Assembly: GCA_009809945.1 (NCBI GenBank)
Contig: WTPW01000077.1
Coordinates: 518,239-582,238, forward strand
Direction of reading: 5' to 3'
From: Gigaspora margarita
Taxonomy: Eukaryota > Glomeromycota > Glomeromycetes > Diversisporales > Gigasporaceae
Length of the DNA: 64,000 nucleotides
The first letter of the stretch is position 1. Each line of letters starts with the position of its first letter. This document shows positions 23,619-34,929 of this stretch, piece by piece. The notes beneath the pieces were generated by a model that worked only from the letters and a program-made list of their open reading frames with translations, was not told where the DNA came from and searched no databases. The position numbers were made by a program, and so were the translations under genes.

Positions 23619-26297
23619 AGGACCCAGACATCTCTAATATATGTCATATTTTTTTTTAGCAAATTGAAGTTAATTTTAAAAAGAATCATAATTGAATATT
23701 TTGTTGAATTACTAAGATTTTATGCATGTTATATTTTATTTTTAGCAATTTACTCACATTTTGCAAAAATTATTGTAACAAGTTAATAATGATCGATCTG
23801 GATATAACAAGTCATTAATGGCTATATAGAGTAAAGTGATAATCAATTATAATTGAAAATAATAAAGGTAGTTGTAGCATGTAATCAGGCTTTAGTATTA
23901 ATAGCAACTTGGTGCTTACCCTGCATATGTATTATGATCATTGATCATGATTGTATGTTGATAAACAAATAATTATAATTGCAAATTAGTTAGTAATTCG
24001 CATAATAATTGTAGTTAATATTATCTCTATAAGTTCTTGATCAAATTTAATAAAAATTTTTTTATTTGAATTCTATAGATTCGTAGAATTAAAATAAAAA
24101 ATTTTCATCAAATTTGGTTAAATACTCATAGAGATATCTTTGATGAAAGTTCTTGTAAACAATTTCAACGTAGCTTCTTTGTAATATGTTTTTTTGCTTT
24201 TTCAAAATAACCCACTATTCAGCGATGATTTACAAGAAATTTTACTATACTAACTAAAAAAATTATAACAAGACTTGTAGCACATATTATAGACTAATAG
24301 AATCTCAAATTTCATGAAATAATATTGAAAACTCGTGAGGATATAATATTTTTGTAAATTTAGACGCATACATTTTTGCAAGTTTTCCCCTATATTCAAA
24401 TGCTTCCGAAAGCACTTTCTCAAAATGAAAGCTTCAAAATGTGACTAAGTAAGTTAATATAATAGATATTTGAGAGTCTTAAATTAAAATTTCATCAAAA
24501 ATGGATTAATATTGACGAAGTTATGATGATTTTTCAATTTGCTTCCAGATTTGAAATTTTTTAAAATTTTCAATTTTGATGAAAACAGAAAAACCACTAT
24601 TACAGGCTAGATTTTCACAAGTTCAAATGAAACAAGTTACTGAGCACTAATAAAATCAATAGAGTATAGGTTAAAATTTTTGTTTCTAAAATTTCAAGTT
24701 ATTTGGTTAAATATTCATTCCATAATAGCTATTTTTCATTTGGCGCAGCTTCTTTATAATACTTTTTGAAAATAGAAGAATCTTTTATCAAAGATACCTC
24801 TATACAGTATTGTATATGGGACAGTTAGGACATGAGCTAGGACATTTTGGAACATTTTGGGACAATTTTTTAAATTGAAATTACTTAAAATTTTATTAAG
24901 ATAATCTAATTTAATTTTATCAGAAATGTGTTCAGCACCTAGAAAAATATATAATCATATATTTTTTTAAATTAATTTATTAATTATTAAGACTTGGGAC
25001 ATAGTTGGAACACTTGGGATACTGGGACGTTGGGACGTTGGGACATGCCAAAAAAAGGCTGGAACAGCAAAAATGTACAACACTGCCTCTATAAGTTCTT
25101 GACCAAATTTGATGAAAATTTTTTTATTTGAATTCTATATATTTGTAGAATTCAAAAAAAAAGTTTTATCAAATTTGGTTAAGAACTCGTAGAGATATCT
25201 TTGGTGAAAGATTTTTTCTATTTCCAAAAATGTATATCACATGCCAAAATTGAGAGAAATTCAAATCTAGTTGCAAACAAAAAATCTAAATATCTTCATC
25301 AATATTAATTCGTTTTTGATAAAATTTTAACTGAAGACTCTCGAATACATATTATATCAACTTACTTAGTCATGTTTTGAAGGTTTCATTTTGAGAAAGT
25401 ACTTTTGGAAGCATTTGAATATAGGGAAAACTTGTGAAAACATATGCGTCTGAATTTACAAAAATATTAATATCTTCACAAGTTTTCAATATTTTTCATA
25501 AAAATTGAGATTCTATTAATAAATTATATGCTCTAAAAGTTTATTTAGTGTGCAATAACTTGTTTCATTTGTACTTGTGAAAATCTAGCCTGTGATAGTG
25601 ATTTTTCTGTTTTCATCAAAATTGAAAATTTTAGAAAATCTCAAATCTGGAAGCAAATTGAAAAAACATCATAACTTCGTCAATATTAATCTGTTTTTAA
25701 TAAAATTTTAATTAAAGACTTTCAAATACCTATTAAATCAACTTACTTAGTTATATTTTGGAGGTTTCATTTTGAGAAAGTGCTTTCAGAAGCATTTGAA
25801 TATAGGGAAAACTTGCAAAAATATATGCATCCGAATTTACAAAAATGTTAATATCTTCACGAGTTTTTAATATTATTTCATGAAATTTGAGATTTTATTA
25901 GTCTATGATATGTGCTACAAGTCTTGTTATAAATTTTTTTTAGTTAGTATAATAAAATTTCTTGTAAATTATTACTGAATAGTAGGTTATTTTAAAAAAA
26001 CAAAAAAACATATTACAAAGAAGCTACGTTGAAATTGTTTACAAGAACTTTCATCAAAGATATCTCCATGAGTTTTTGATCAAATTTGATAAAATTTTTT
26101 TATTTTAATTCTATGAATTCAAATAAAAAAATTTATTTACCTGATGCTAGATGTTATAATTTAGTTTTTAACAAATTGCTATAAAATTTATATGTAATAA
26201 TCCAACTTTTAGCAAATTTACTTGATTTTAGGGGTAGCAAAAATGTCTAAATTTATGCAGATCAGTTATTATCTATATGAGAGATGTCCAGGGTCCT
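23619..26297. mobile_element. Non-autonomous MULE derivative inside the retrotransposon
   Basis: AATAGGAA is duplicated at 23611-23618 and 26298-26305. The ends are AGGACCCAGACATCTCT and, on the complement, AGGACCCTGGACATCTCT. The body is a giant hairpin centred near 25140, with arms of about 1 kb. Its left end equals the right end of the 9 kb element at 34930-43951, and the rest equals the left hairpin of that element in reverse orientation, so it is an internally deleted copy. A hAT-like MITE is nested at 24805-25085. No coding sequence. Confidence 0.85.
24805..25085. mobile_element. hAT-like MITE, copy B, nested in the MULE derivative
   Basis: A perfect 8-bp duplication CCTCTATA (24797-24804 and 25086-25093) surrounds ends CAGTATTGTA and TACAACACTG. 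The CAGTG-type terminus plus 8-bp duplication is the classic hAT signature. The related hairpin at 35865-35885 shows the uninterrupted site. Confidence 0.88.
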
Positions 26298-26584
26298 AAT
26301 AGGAAGCTCAAAAAAGTTAAATGCCTATTTGAAAAAGAAGAACAAATATTGTGTTATAATGCTACAAGAAATAAACATTTTATAGCCAAATTATTACTAA
26401 AATAGAAAGGACTCTTATTTTATCTATACAAAATTTAGAAATACCAATTAATGCCTATTTACTAAAAAAATATTATACCCGTCAAATATGGGACCCTATA
26501 ATCATTATATAGAACATTTTCTTTTTTTATTATTTTTTTATTTTTATTTTTCTTTTTTCTACTATATTTAGTAATTTTAAAAAG

Positions 26585-26975
26585 ATGATGACAGTATTAG
26601 ATCTAGTTCTGCAGAAATTGTCTGAGGCAGAGCCAGCCAATATTGTTGTAGAACCTTCTCCTTATTATTAAATGGATTAAACTAAAAAGAAAGTTCAAGA
26701 AGTATATCAAATTTTGTAAAATATAGCAAGACAAAGATGCAGTAAAATTATTTGTATTAGGACTTTGGTTTATGCTTATTATCTAGAAGAACTTTTAGAA
26801 ACTAAGCCAAAAACTCTAGCCCAACATACAGTTTTGGCAAATTTTCTAACCAAGTACTATGAAGTAGCTCCTACTCGAACCTACAAGATCTTTTTACTAT
26901 ATGGTATAAAAGCTATTTATTGAACCAAATTTCTAAATTTGTCCAATATTAAAAACTTCCATACATCAGACCTTG
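26585..26975 (+). pseudogene. Extra reading frame after pol (ORF3), unknown
   Basis: Downstream of the integrase and before the 3' LTR one frame starts MMTVLDLVLQKLSEAEPANI and stays coding-like for about 130 codons (TLAQHTVLANFLTKYYEVAP), broken only by in-frame stops, which is what a nonsense-mutated gene looks like. Most stops would revert to Gln or Trp by one transition. No family recognised; it could be an accessory protein of this gypsy lineage. Confidence 0.5.
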
Positions 26976-27025
26976 TCTTCTTATGTTAAGTTCTCATAGA
27001 ATTTGAAAATAAGCCTGGGAAAACG

Positions 27026-27712
27026 ATAACCTATAAAAACACAAAACAGGCATAACTCTTGATTCAGAAATCAGAATTTAATGAAACAACTACCATTAGA
27101 TTCAGCTTGATGAGACAGTTCTAATGAGCTATAGATTATCTCTGTACAACTACTAGGTACTGAGATCGAAACCAATGAACAATCAAGTATAGGATCTACA
27201 ATTTGATTGGCTAGGTGATCTACTGCGCAAAAAATGCATATATGGCATTTATAAAACATGTCATATTTATAGTATACATACTCCATATTTTATTTATTAC
27301 ACATATGTTATTTATTTTATATATTACCTTTCTATTATATATACTATATATTTTATTAATAGTAGATATAGCATATATTGCACATGTAATAGATATAGCC
27401 TGTTATATTTGTGAAAAACAAAAATATATAAAAGTAGCTGATGTGGACCCCAAGTTCAACATCAAGTTTTCATACTCTTTCACTAATAAATACATTTATT
27501 TATTATTTAAAATAAACAATTACTAGTATCTTTATATACTTTTATTTGTAGCCTCTTTGTAATTGCAAATTGCTTTAAATCTTCTTTGTTAAGTTTTGTT
27601 AAAAACGCCTTTTGATCTAGATATATCACAGTAACAAGTGATGTTACATGAAGTATTTACTGTCTAAAGTCACTCTAGTTACTATCTTTAAAGAAGTGGA
27701 TATAGGATAACA
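27026..27712 (+). repeat. 3' LTR
   Basis: Same sequence as the 5' LTR with scattered changes, from TAACCTATAAAAACAC to GGATATAGGATAACA. It is preceded by a partly purine-rich stretch (TGGGAAAACGA, 27016-27026) that could be the polypurine tract. Confidence 0.85.
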
Positions 27713-27837
27713 ATACATAAAATGAGGCACTAGCATGAGTGATGAGGCACCAGTAAATAATAACACTAGCAAAAAAAGAAGCACAAAGTCTACAAGAATT
27801 TTATCAATATACAATAACTCTATATATTAGTACAGTA

Positions 27838-28076
27838 TATACATGAGGATGAAAGCATTTCAGGTTTAAAAACCCGAAATTAAAATTTGAAAACGAAATT
27901 GTTTTTGATCTATTTTACTTGAAAAATGAAATTATTTGATACTTTTTTTGAATAGACAAAATTATAAAGAACATATCTATATAAATTTTATTTGCTCTTT
28001 CTTATAAAAGATTTTAATTTTCTCTAATGAAGATGAAATAGGCCTTTTTCAAAAATCAATTTCAGTGGTATTACTA
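27838..28076. mobile_element. Short element, 8-bp target duplication, copy 1 of 2
   Basis: GTACAGTA is duplicated at 27830-27837 and 28077-28084. The 239-bp body starts TATACATGAGGATGAAAGC and is about 90 percent identical by eye to 34378-34615 in the same orientation. Inverted ends are weak (TATA... versus TAGT...). Most differences between copies are C/T or G/A. Confidence 0.75.
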
Positions 28077-28224
28077 GTACAGTAACAAAAAAAAATGTAA
28101 ACAAAAAAAGGGTTATATGTATATATTCTGTATAATTAGAAAGAGATTTGCTCTCAAACTTGATTAGAGGAGTGATTAAAGGCCAGATGTTCATATGATC
28201 TAAAAAATTACACCTACATTTTGT

Positions 28225-28430
28225 ATCTGTTCTCTACAACATTTGTATGGTATTTCTATAGTGTTTGTACAATATCTTTAAGCATTTTATAGTATTTCTA
28301 TAACATTTGTACAGTGTCTTTACAATATTTGTGCAGTATCTCTACAGTGTTTATATAGTGTTTGTATGGTGTTTGTAGTATGTTTGTATGGTATCTTTAT
28401 AGTATTTGTATGGTATCTCTAAGGCATACC
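28225..28430. repeat. Minisatellite of TTTGTATGGTATCT-like units
   Basis: Irregular tandem units of about 15-18 bases built from GT(A/T)TTTGTA(T/C)(G/A)GTATCTCTATA. Confidence 0.7.
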
Positions 28431-28433
28431 ATA

Positions 28434-28617
28434 TTTCTTTGAAAATAAGCACCCTCTAAAAATAAGCACCCTCTACAATTCATATATACCTAAAAATAAG
28501 CAACCCTTATATAATAGAAATAAGCAACTAAATATCAAATTATTCAAATTATTAGTTGAGATTATACCTGAAAATAAGTATCCCTATAGTAAAAAAGGAT
28601 GCTTAATTTTGGAGAAA
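28434..28617. mobile_element. Small MITE, TA duplication
   Basis: Ends TTTCTTTGAAAATAAGCACC and, on the complement, TTTCTCCAAAATTAAGCATC are inverted and flanked by TA (28432-28433 and 28618-28619). Repeated AAATAAGCAACCC words fill the inside. Confidence 0.65.
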
Positions 28618-28619
28618 TA

Positions 28620-29159
28620 TAGTATTTGTAGTGTTTCTTGTAATATGTTTTGTAATTTTTTTTTAATAAAATATATTATATTTGTAAAATTTTATTTAAG
28701 TAATATAATTGACCAATAAAAATTGCATGTTTTGATTAATTAAATATGTAACACACATAATTAATTTTTATTGGTCATTCATAGAGTCATCATAAAATAA
28801 CATCTAAACTTTTATATAAATTTTGCAATAAATAAAAATTATATAATTATAATATATATAATGTACTAATATACAATTTTATATAAAAATTTATTTAGAT
28901 ATTTATATAATATATAAATGTTATTTAATTATAATATATAAAATTTATAAAAATAAATCTATTTATAACAGTTTGTTATATGCTTTTTGTAATAGCTTTA
29001 TTTATAACTCAAAATTTTACTAGGATAACCTCTGTTGTACTTCTAACAAAAAATTCTCTTACAATTCTGTATTAATTTTGATTTTAATTCTAATTTTAAT
29101 CTTATTTTATATTAATACTAGCTTTATAGCTGTTATCTAACAGGCTGTTACAAATAGAC
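28620..29159. other. AT-rich spacer with short palindromes
   Basis: No gene. Contains a short inverted pair GACCAATAAAAATT / AATTTTTATTGGTC (about 28709-28780) and tandem TATATAAAATTTAT-type words. Confidence 0.5.
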
Positions 29160-29172
29160 TTTTTTAATTTAT

Positions 29173-30172
29173 TTATTTATTTTTTTTTTATATTAAGGTG
29201 ACTACTTAGATACCTTGGCACTTTATTGATACAAATGGGTTGGCTCAGTTTGAGGACTAAGCCACATATTACATTTGTATAACAAAAGTACAACTAGCCT
29301 CTTATACTTTTAGTATTGTTCCACACTAGCTGCTATACCTACAACCTAACTATGAATTGCCTATTTAAACCCTCTTTTCTACTATATTCTATGTTCCTTT
29401 CAATATCTCTTTTAGAAAATTTATTGTAGAAGTACCCTGAGGTTTTAGCCAAACACCTTATAGAGAGCATTTGCTCTATAGTAAACCTGATAGAGCAGTA
29501 CCTGTTTTACCCAGGTATTTACCTACGCTTTCAGTAATGTATCCATTCATCAAAACAAACTATTTGCAATTAGAGATTATTCTTAACCTGCTATCATTAC
29601 CTACTTCTTGCTCTTGTGAAGTTCACTGACCCCAGTATCTAGTCAGTCTCTCTTTTAGCTTCTTTTTCTAGTTGCATTCCTACTTCCAATTCTAAGACCC
29701 AAAAGGGTTGGTCAGTCTGGCATTAAGATGCCTTATAGTCTCCCTTCCTTTGGTATATTCTTCTGAAACATATGTCCTTTTCTTCTGATACGACTCTAGC
29801 AGTCCAGTTAGTAGAGTTCTCTAACTCTTTTTATCATTAGTATGCTTCTGGTTAGTTCCTATTCAATATTTTTTCTCTAGTACCATCAAAATTTGGTTAC
29901 TTCTCTAATTGGATCTTGCCAAATGGGTTCCAATCTGCCAATTCCCAGGATTTGTATACCTTCTTTTTCCTTGTATAACATCATACAAGTTAATTAGCTC
30001 TCAATGACTTGTGTAATTTTGGTTACAGATCTATCGATCCAATTAGTTGGAGTGCAGATTAGTTCAGTAACACAGATAAAGTTTTTGAAAACATCTTTAG
30101 TAAAATTTGAACCCTACACCTGTCACTTGGAGGATAACAACAATCCAACTTCACTATATTACTACATTCCAT
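29173..30172 (-). mobile_element. tRNA-headed SINE-like retroposon, old copy (minus strand)
   Basis: Read on the minus strand it aligns by eye over its length with the young copy at 39611-40588: shared blocks include GTGAACTT-ACAAG, AGAAGTAGGTAA, AATACCTG, GTTTAAATAGG and GCAGCTAGTGTGGAAC. The promoter A box TAGTGAAGTTGG (complement of 30145-30156) fits the pol III consensus completely, and the B box is GGTTCAAATTT (complement of 30103-30113). It ends in an A-rich tail. A 13-bp TTTTTTAATTTAT flanks both sides (29160-29172 and 30173-30185), though it is low in complexity. Confidence 0.75.
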
Positions 30173-30338
30173 TTTTTTAATTTATAAATATATAATATAA
30201 CATAATATTTATATAAGTTTTTTTAAAATTATTTTTATTTAAGTTTGATTTTTTTTTATTCTTTAATGACCTTGTTAGAGTTTAGCTATAATAACTATAT
30301 ATACAATTAAAAAATTATCTTTCTACATCTATATATAT

Positions 30339-31585
30339 CAGTCAAGGGACATGTCCAACTGAGTGCAATTACTTATAGATCAAATAAGTTGACTCACCCA
30401 ATTTTATATGTAAAATTATGCAAAAAAATCATTTAAATTGAATTTATTTAAAAGCATACATATAAAAGTTTCTTTAAATTTTAAATATATATTCTTTGGC
30501 ATTTAATACTCTTTTGTTTAAAGTTTTGTTCTTAATTTGAAGTAGGGGGATGAAAATCTTCCACTAAAGTTGACCAATTCTTTACTATGTTCTTTAAGTC
30601 AAATGAGTGACTCACCCTATATAATAATATAATTGGTTAAAACAATTCTTTAAAAATATGTAAGATGATATTAAGTAATGGCTTCTTGTGCCCTAATTGA
30701 AAGTTGAAGAGAAGGTTCTCCTGATTCTAATGGTAGTTAAATCATCAAAATCGACCTAGTGGAACCCAAGATACTTGGGGCCAAAGAAGAGAATATAAGG
30801 ATCTGCAAATTCACTGTTACACAAAGTATATGGGGTGAAGTCAATAGAAAAGGGACAAATTTTTTCTAAATAAAAGTTTCTTAACTTTGAGCTTAAATAT
30901 TTTGTCAACTATCTTATTAAATCTAATAAATTTTTTTTTATTTTAATTCTAGATAATTCTAAGATTAAAACAAAAAAATTTTTATCAAAATTGGTTAAGT
31001 TGTTGTCAAAATATTTTAATATAAAAATTAAAAAAATTTTACTAAAAATGATTTGTCCCTTTTCTATTGACGTCTCCCCATATTACTTTGTGTAACAGTG
31101 AACTTGCAAATCCTTATGTTCTCTTCTTTGGCCCCAAGTATCTTGGGTTCTACCAGGCTGATTTTGATGATTTAACTACCATTAGAATCAGGAGAACCTC
31201 CTCTTCAACTTTCAATTAGGGCACAAGAAGCCTTTACTTAATATCATCTTACATATTTTTAAAGAATTGTTTTAACCAATTATATTATTATATAGGGTGA
31301 GTCACTCATTTGACTTAAAGAACATAGTAAAGAATTGGTCAACTTTAGTGGAAGATTTTTATCCCCCTACTTCAAATTAAGAACTAAAACTTTAAACAAA
31401 AGAGTATTAAATGCCAAAGAATATATATTTAAAATTTAAAGAGACTTTTATATGTATGCTTTTAAATAAATTCAATTTAAATGATTTTTTTGCATAATTT
31501 TACATATAAAATTGGGTGAGTCAACTCATTTGATTTATAAGTAACTACATTCTAAGCCATTATATGTGAACATGTCCCTTGACTG
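30339..31585. mobile_element. Fold-back element with CAGTCAAGGGACATG ends
   Basis: Almost the whole 1247 bp is one inverted repeat centred near 30965. Ends CAGTCAAGGGACATGT and ACATGTCCCTTGACTG are perfect inverses, flanked by ATATATAT (30331-30338 and 31586-31593), a low-complexity but consistent 8-bp duplication. No coding sequence. Confidence 0.8.
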
Positions 31586-31593
31586 ATATATAT

Positions 31594-31963
31594 ACCTAAT
31601 ATTACTTAGCTACTTTTATAAGTGCCCAAGTATAACCAATTGTACTAAACTCCTAAGAGCTGGCTCAATAGTATCATCAAGAATATAGGATTTCATATCA
31701 AATCTCTTTTATCTAGCGTCTATAGTGGGATCAGATGCTAAGATCTATAATCAACTATAAAAAAAACAAACTAACAAGAAAATATAAAGGGTAAGATAAA
31801 AACAAGAAAAAAACTACTCAATCTAAATGAAAAATAAAACCAAATTACAAAAAAAATTTGACAAAAGATAAAAGAGACAAAGAAAAAATCTATACTATAA
31901 ACAGTATTAAAAACAGAAAATAAAAGTAAAAATTATATAATACTGCACAAAAAAATGCTCTGC
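31594..31963. other. A-rich spacer, nothing recognised
   Basis: Purine-rich AAACAAG/AAAAAG sequence without open frames or repeats that can be matched elsewhere. Confidence 0.5.
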
Positions 31964-31968
31964 CTAAG

Positions 31969-32896
31969 TGGAGCACTATTTATTATCTGATTTTTTGCTA
32001 CTAAGAGGCTACCCAACCCCTACCTGATTATCAAATACTGCAATTTGATTGGCCATAATTATTAAAATTTTAAAATTTTTAAACTTTAATATTAAATAAC
32101 TTTTGAACTATTGATCTGTTTTGGATGATTTTTTTACCAAAATATTCAGCTTAATAAAACAATTCCAACAAGTCTAAAATTATCAAATCTAATCATAGGC
32201 TCCCAAGATTGTTATATATTTGTATTGCTTTAATTATATTATTTTCGTATATATTAAAATTATTATTAAAGATCTTATAAACTTTAATATTAAATAACTC
32301 TTGAACTAGTAATCTGTTTTGGATAATTTTACTACCAAAATGCTCATTTCAATAAGACAATTCTAATAAACCTAAAATCATTAAATTCTGGTTACAGAAT
32401 TCAAAAATTGTTATAGATTTGTTATTTTTAATAGATTTAATATATATTATATTAAAATTAACACAAATCTATAATAATCTTTGAATTCTGTGATCAGATT
32501 TTAACAATTTTAGGTTCATTAGAATTGTCTTATTGAGATAGCATTTTGGTAGTAAAATTATCCAAAATGGATTACTAGTTCAAGAGTTATTTAATATTAA
32601 AGTTTATAATAATTTTAATATATATGAAAATACTATAATTAAAGCAATAATAATCTTGGAATTCTGTAATTGGATTTTGATAATTTTAGGCTTGTTGGAA
32701 TTATCTTATTAAGCTAAATATTTTGGTAGTAAAATCATCCAAAACAGATTACTGGTTCAAAAGTTATTTAATATTAAAGTTTAAAAATTTTTAAAATTTT
32801 AATAATTTTAGCTAATCAAAAATTATCTGCTATTAGGACCTGATAATTTTCTGATTCTTTCTCCTACCCTAAAAATCAGGTAATAAATAGGGCTCC
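31969..32896. mobile_element. Fold-back element with TGGAGC(A/C)CTATTTATTA ends
   Basis: The left end TGGAGCACTATTTATTATCT and the complement of the right end GGAGCCCTATTTATTACCTG are inverted; CTAAG borders both (31964-31968 and 32897-32901). The interior carries four copies of the conserved 90-nt module, two in each orientation (about 32090-32200, 32289-32400, 32485-32600 and 32667-32775). Confidence 0.7.
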
Positions 32897-32901
32897 CTAA
32901 G

Positions 32902-34369
32902 TATTATATGTATATAAAAGAAGAAAAACTACACCTAAAGAATATTCTAGAAAAAAATTTTATTTTAGAATTTTTCTTCAAACTATTTCTCATATGTTAT
33001 TCATTGTTCATTTTGTAGAATCCAAACTTACTCATGACTTGATTCCAATTAGATAGGTGCTTTTCTAATTTGAATAAAGTAAACAATGCCAATTTTTTGA
33101 AGGATAAGCTGAATTTTTTACTTTTTGGCAAAATTTTGAAAAGTTCAAGAGATAGTATATGTTACTTGTAATTGAATTTGAAAATGTATATAGTCAGAAA
33201 AACTTATTTTTTTGTTATTTCCTACTGTATTACCACAGGTTACTTTATTGACAAAGAATTTTTTACTCTTTACCAAAATTTTTTATACAAGGGTGCCACT
33301 TTCTATTAGATATCTTGTAAAAAGATGCTTTTGGCTTGTATGCTAAATATACAAAAGAGTTCTATAGATAGTTTTTGACCTTATAAGAACTGTTTTCTGT
33401 ATTATTCTACTATACTTAAAGTACAAGCAATGCTCTAACAAAAAACTTTTTGTTTTTTTCTATCAGAAAATTTGGTCCAGGTAATCATCAGAAAGATTGA
33501 TTAGTTTATATAGTATAATTTAAATTTAAATAGATTATAAATTTTATTGGCCAAAGTGTAGTGACAGTCATTTAGTATTTATATATAGTGATGTAAAAGA
33601 TATGTTTTTGATGTAGTTTGATCTAAAAAAAATTACTTTTTTGATGTTTTTTATATCAGTTACATAAAATTAGATCATAATCACAATTTGAAAATTTTTT
33701 GTCTGTCTGCATATGTGTCATGAGATTTGAATTTTAAAAAAATTACTAATAAAAAAAATCAACAGACAAAAATAGTAAACCCCATTAAATAATTTTATTA
33801 CTCAAATACAGCCTTTTTTCAAATACCTAGATTATACAAATATGCATTCTCTTTAATATTTTCTCTTTGAAATACTTATGTATACTATTTAGCAGATCTG
33901 AGTCTTTTATATGCTTTTTTAAAACTGCCAAATGTAAGTGACCTGAGTTTTTATATATTGTATTATTCAAATATAACCTTTTTTAAAATATTTAGATCTG
34001 TAGATTACATAAATATGCATTTTTTTAATATTTTTTTCTTTAAATACAGTATAAAATCTGGTCTTTTATATGCTTTTAAAACTGTTGAAATATAAGTGAT
34101 CATTTTTATATACAGTAATTTACAGTACTATAGTAATACTTTACTAATCACAAAATATATAGATCTTTTTACACCTAATTTAATTAACTTAAATTTTAGC
34201 CTTTGTTATATAATATAGAAACGTACAAACCTGCCTAAACTCTCTTTCTTTTAAATAGTATTATTATACAGACTAAAAAAGACTCTTAATCTATATACCT
34301 TAGAAAGACCCATATACTTTAGAAATTCTTTTATTGCTATTTTTTAAGACATTTACAAATTAAACAATA
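32902..34369. other. AT-rich spacer with a tandem duplication of about 160 bp
   Basis: No gene. 33795-33955 and 33957-34115 are direct copies sharing ATTCAAATA...CC, AATATGCAT and TCTTTTATATGCTTTT. Confidence 0.55.
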
Positions 34370-34377
34370 GTCTCTAC

Positions 34378-34615
34378 TATACACGAGAATGAAAGCATTT
34401 TGGGTTTGAAAACCCAAAATTAAAATTTAAAGACGAAATTGTTTTTGACCTATTTTACTTAAAAGACATAATTATTTGATACTTTTTTTGAATAGACGAA
34501 ATTATAAAAAACATATCTATATAAATTTTATTTGCTCTTCTTTATAAAAAATTTTAATTTTCTCTAATAAAGACAAAATAGGGCTTTTTCAAAATCAATT
34601 TCGGTAGCATCACTA
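34378..34615. mobile_element. Short element, 8-bp target duplication, copy 2 of 2
   Basis: It is flanked by GTCTCTAC (34370-34377) and GTCTCTAT (34616-34623). Same family and orientation as 27838-28076. Confidence 0.75.
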
Positions 34616-34929
34616 GTCTCTATATGTATAGTAAGAATTTATTTTAGTAGAAATTTAGTAACTATATTTTTGCAATAACTTATTTGATACTTTTATTATT
34701 AAAATTTATATCTAGTTGGATATAATAATAATATATCTGACAATATTTTTTGATTTAGAGTAATTTTTTAATATGACTTTTAAGCAATTAAATTTGACAA
34801 AGTAGTTTTTATTATAACTTTTGAGTAATCAAAATCAATACAATTAATTGAAGTAGTTCTTATTACTAGTAGTAAAATTTTTATCTATAATTCTTAGATA
34901 TAAAATACAAATTTTATATTAGCTAGAAT

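Larger units (their letters stand above)
15863..27712 (+). mobile_element. Ty3/gypsy LTR retrotransposon, decayed, with nested insertions
   Basis: Two direct repeats of about 688 bp bracket an internal region with Gag, aspartic protease, reverse transcriptase, RNase H and integrase in Ty3/gypsy order, followed by an extra reading frame. Flanking ATACT/ATACA could be a worn 5-bp target duplication. The LTRs differ from each other at many sites and the coding regions carry numerous stops and shifts, so it is old and inactive. Insertions at 21891-22170 and 23619-26297 lengthen it by nearly 3 kb. Confidence 0.85.

Noticed and set aside
23489-23689. Minus-strand 66-codon frame
   Set aside because: Crosses the border between integrase remnant and MULE derivative, so cannot be an ancestral gene.
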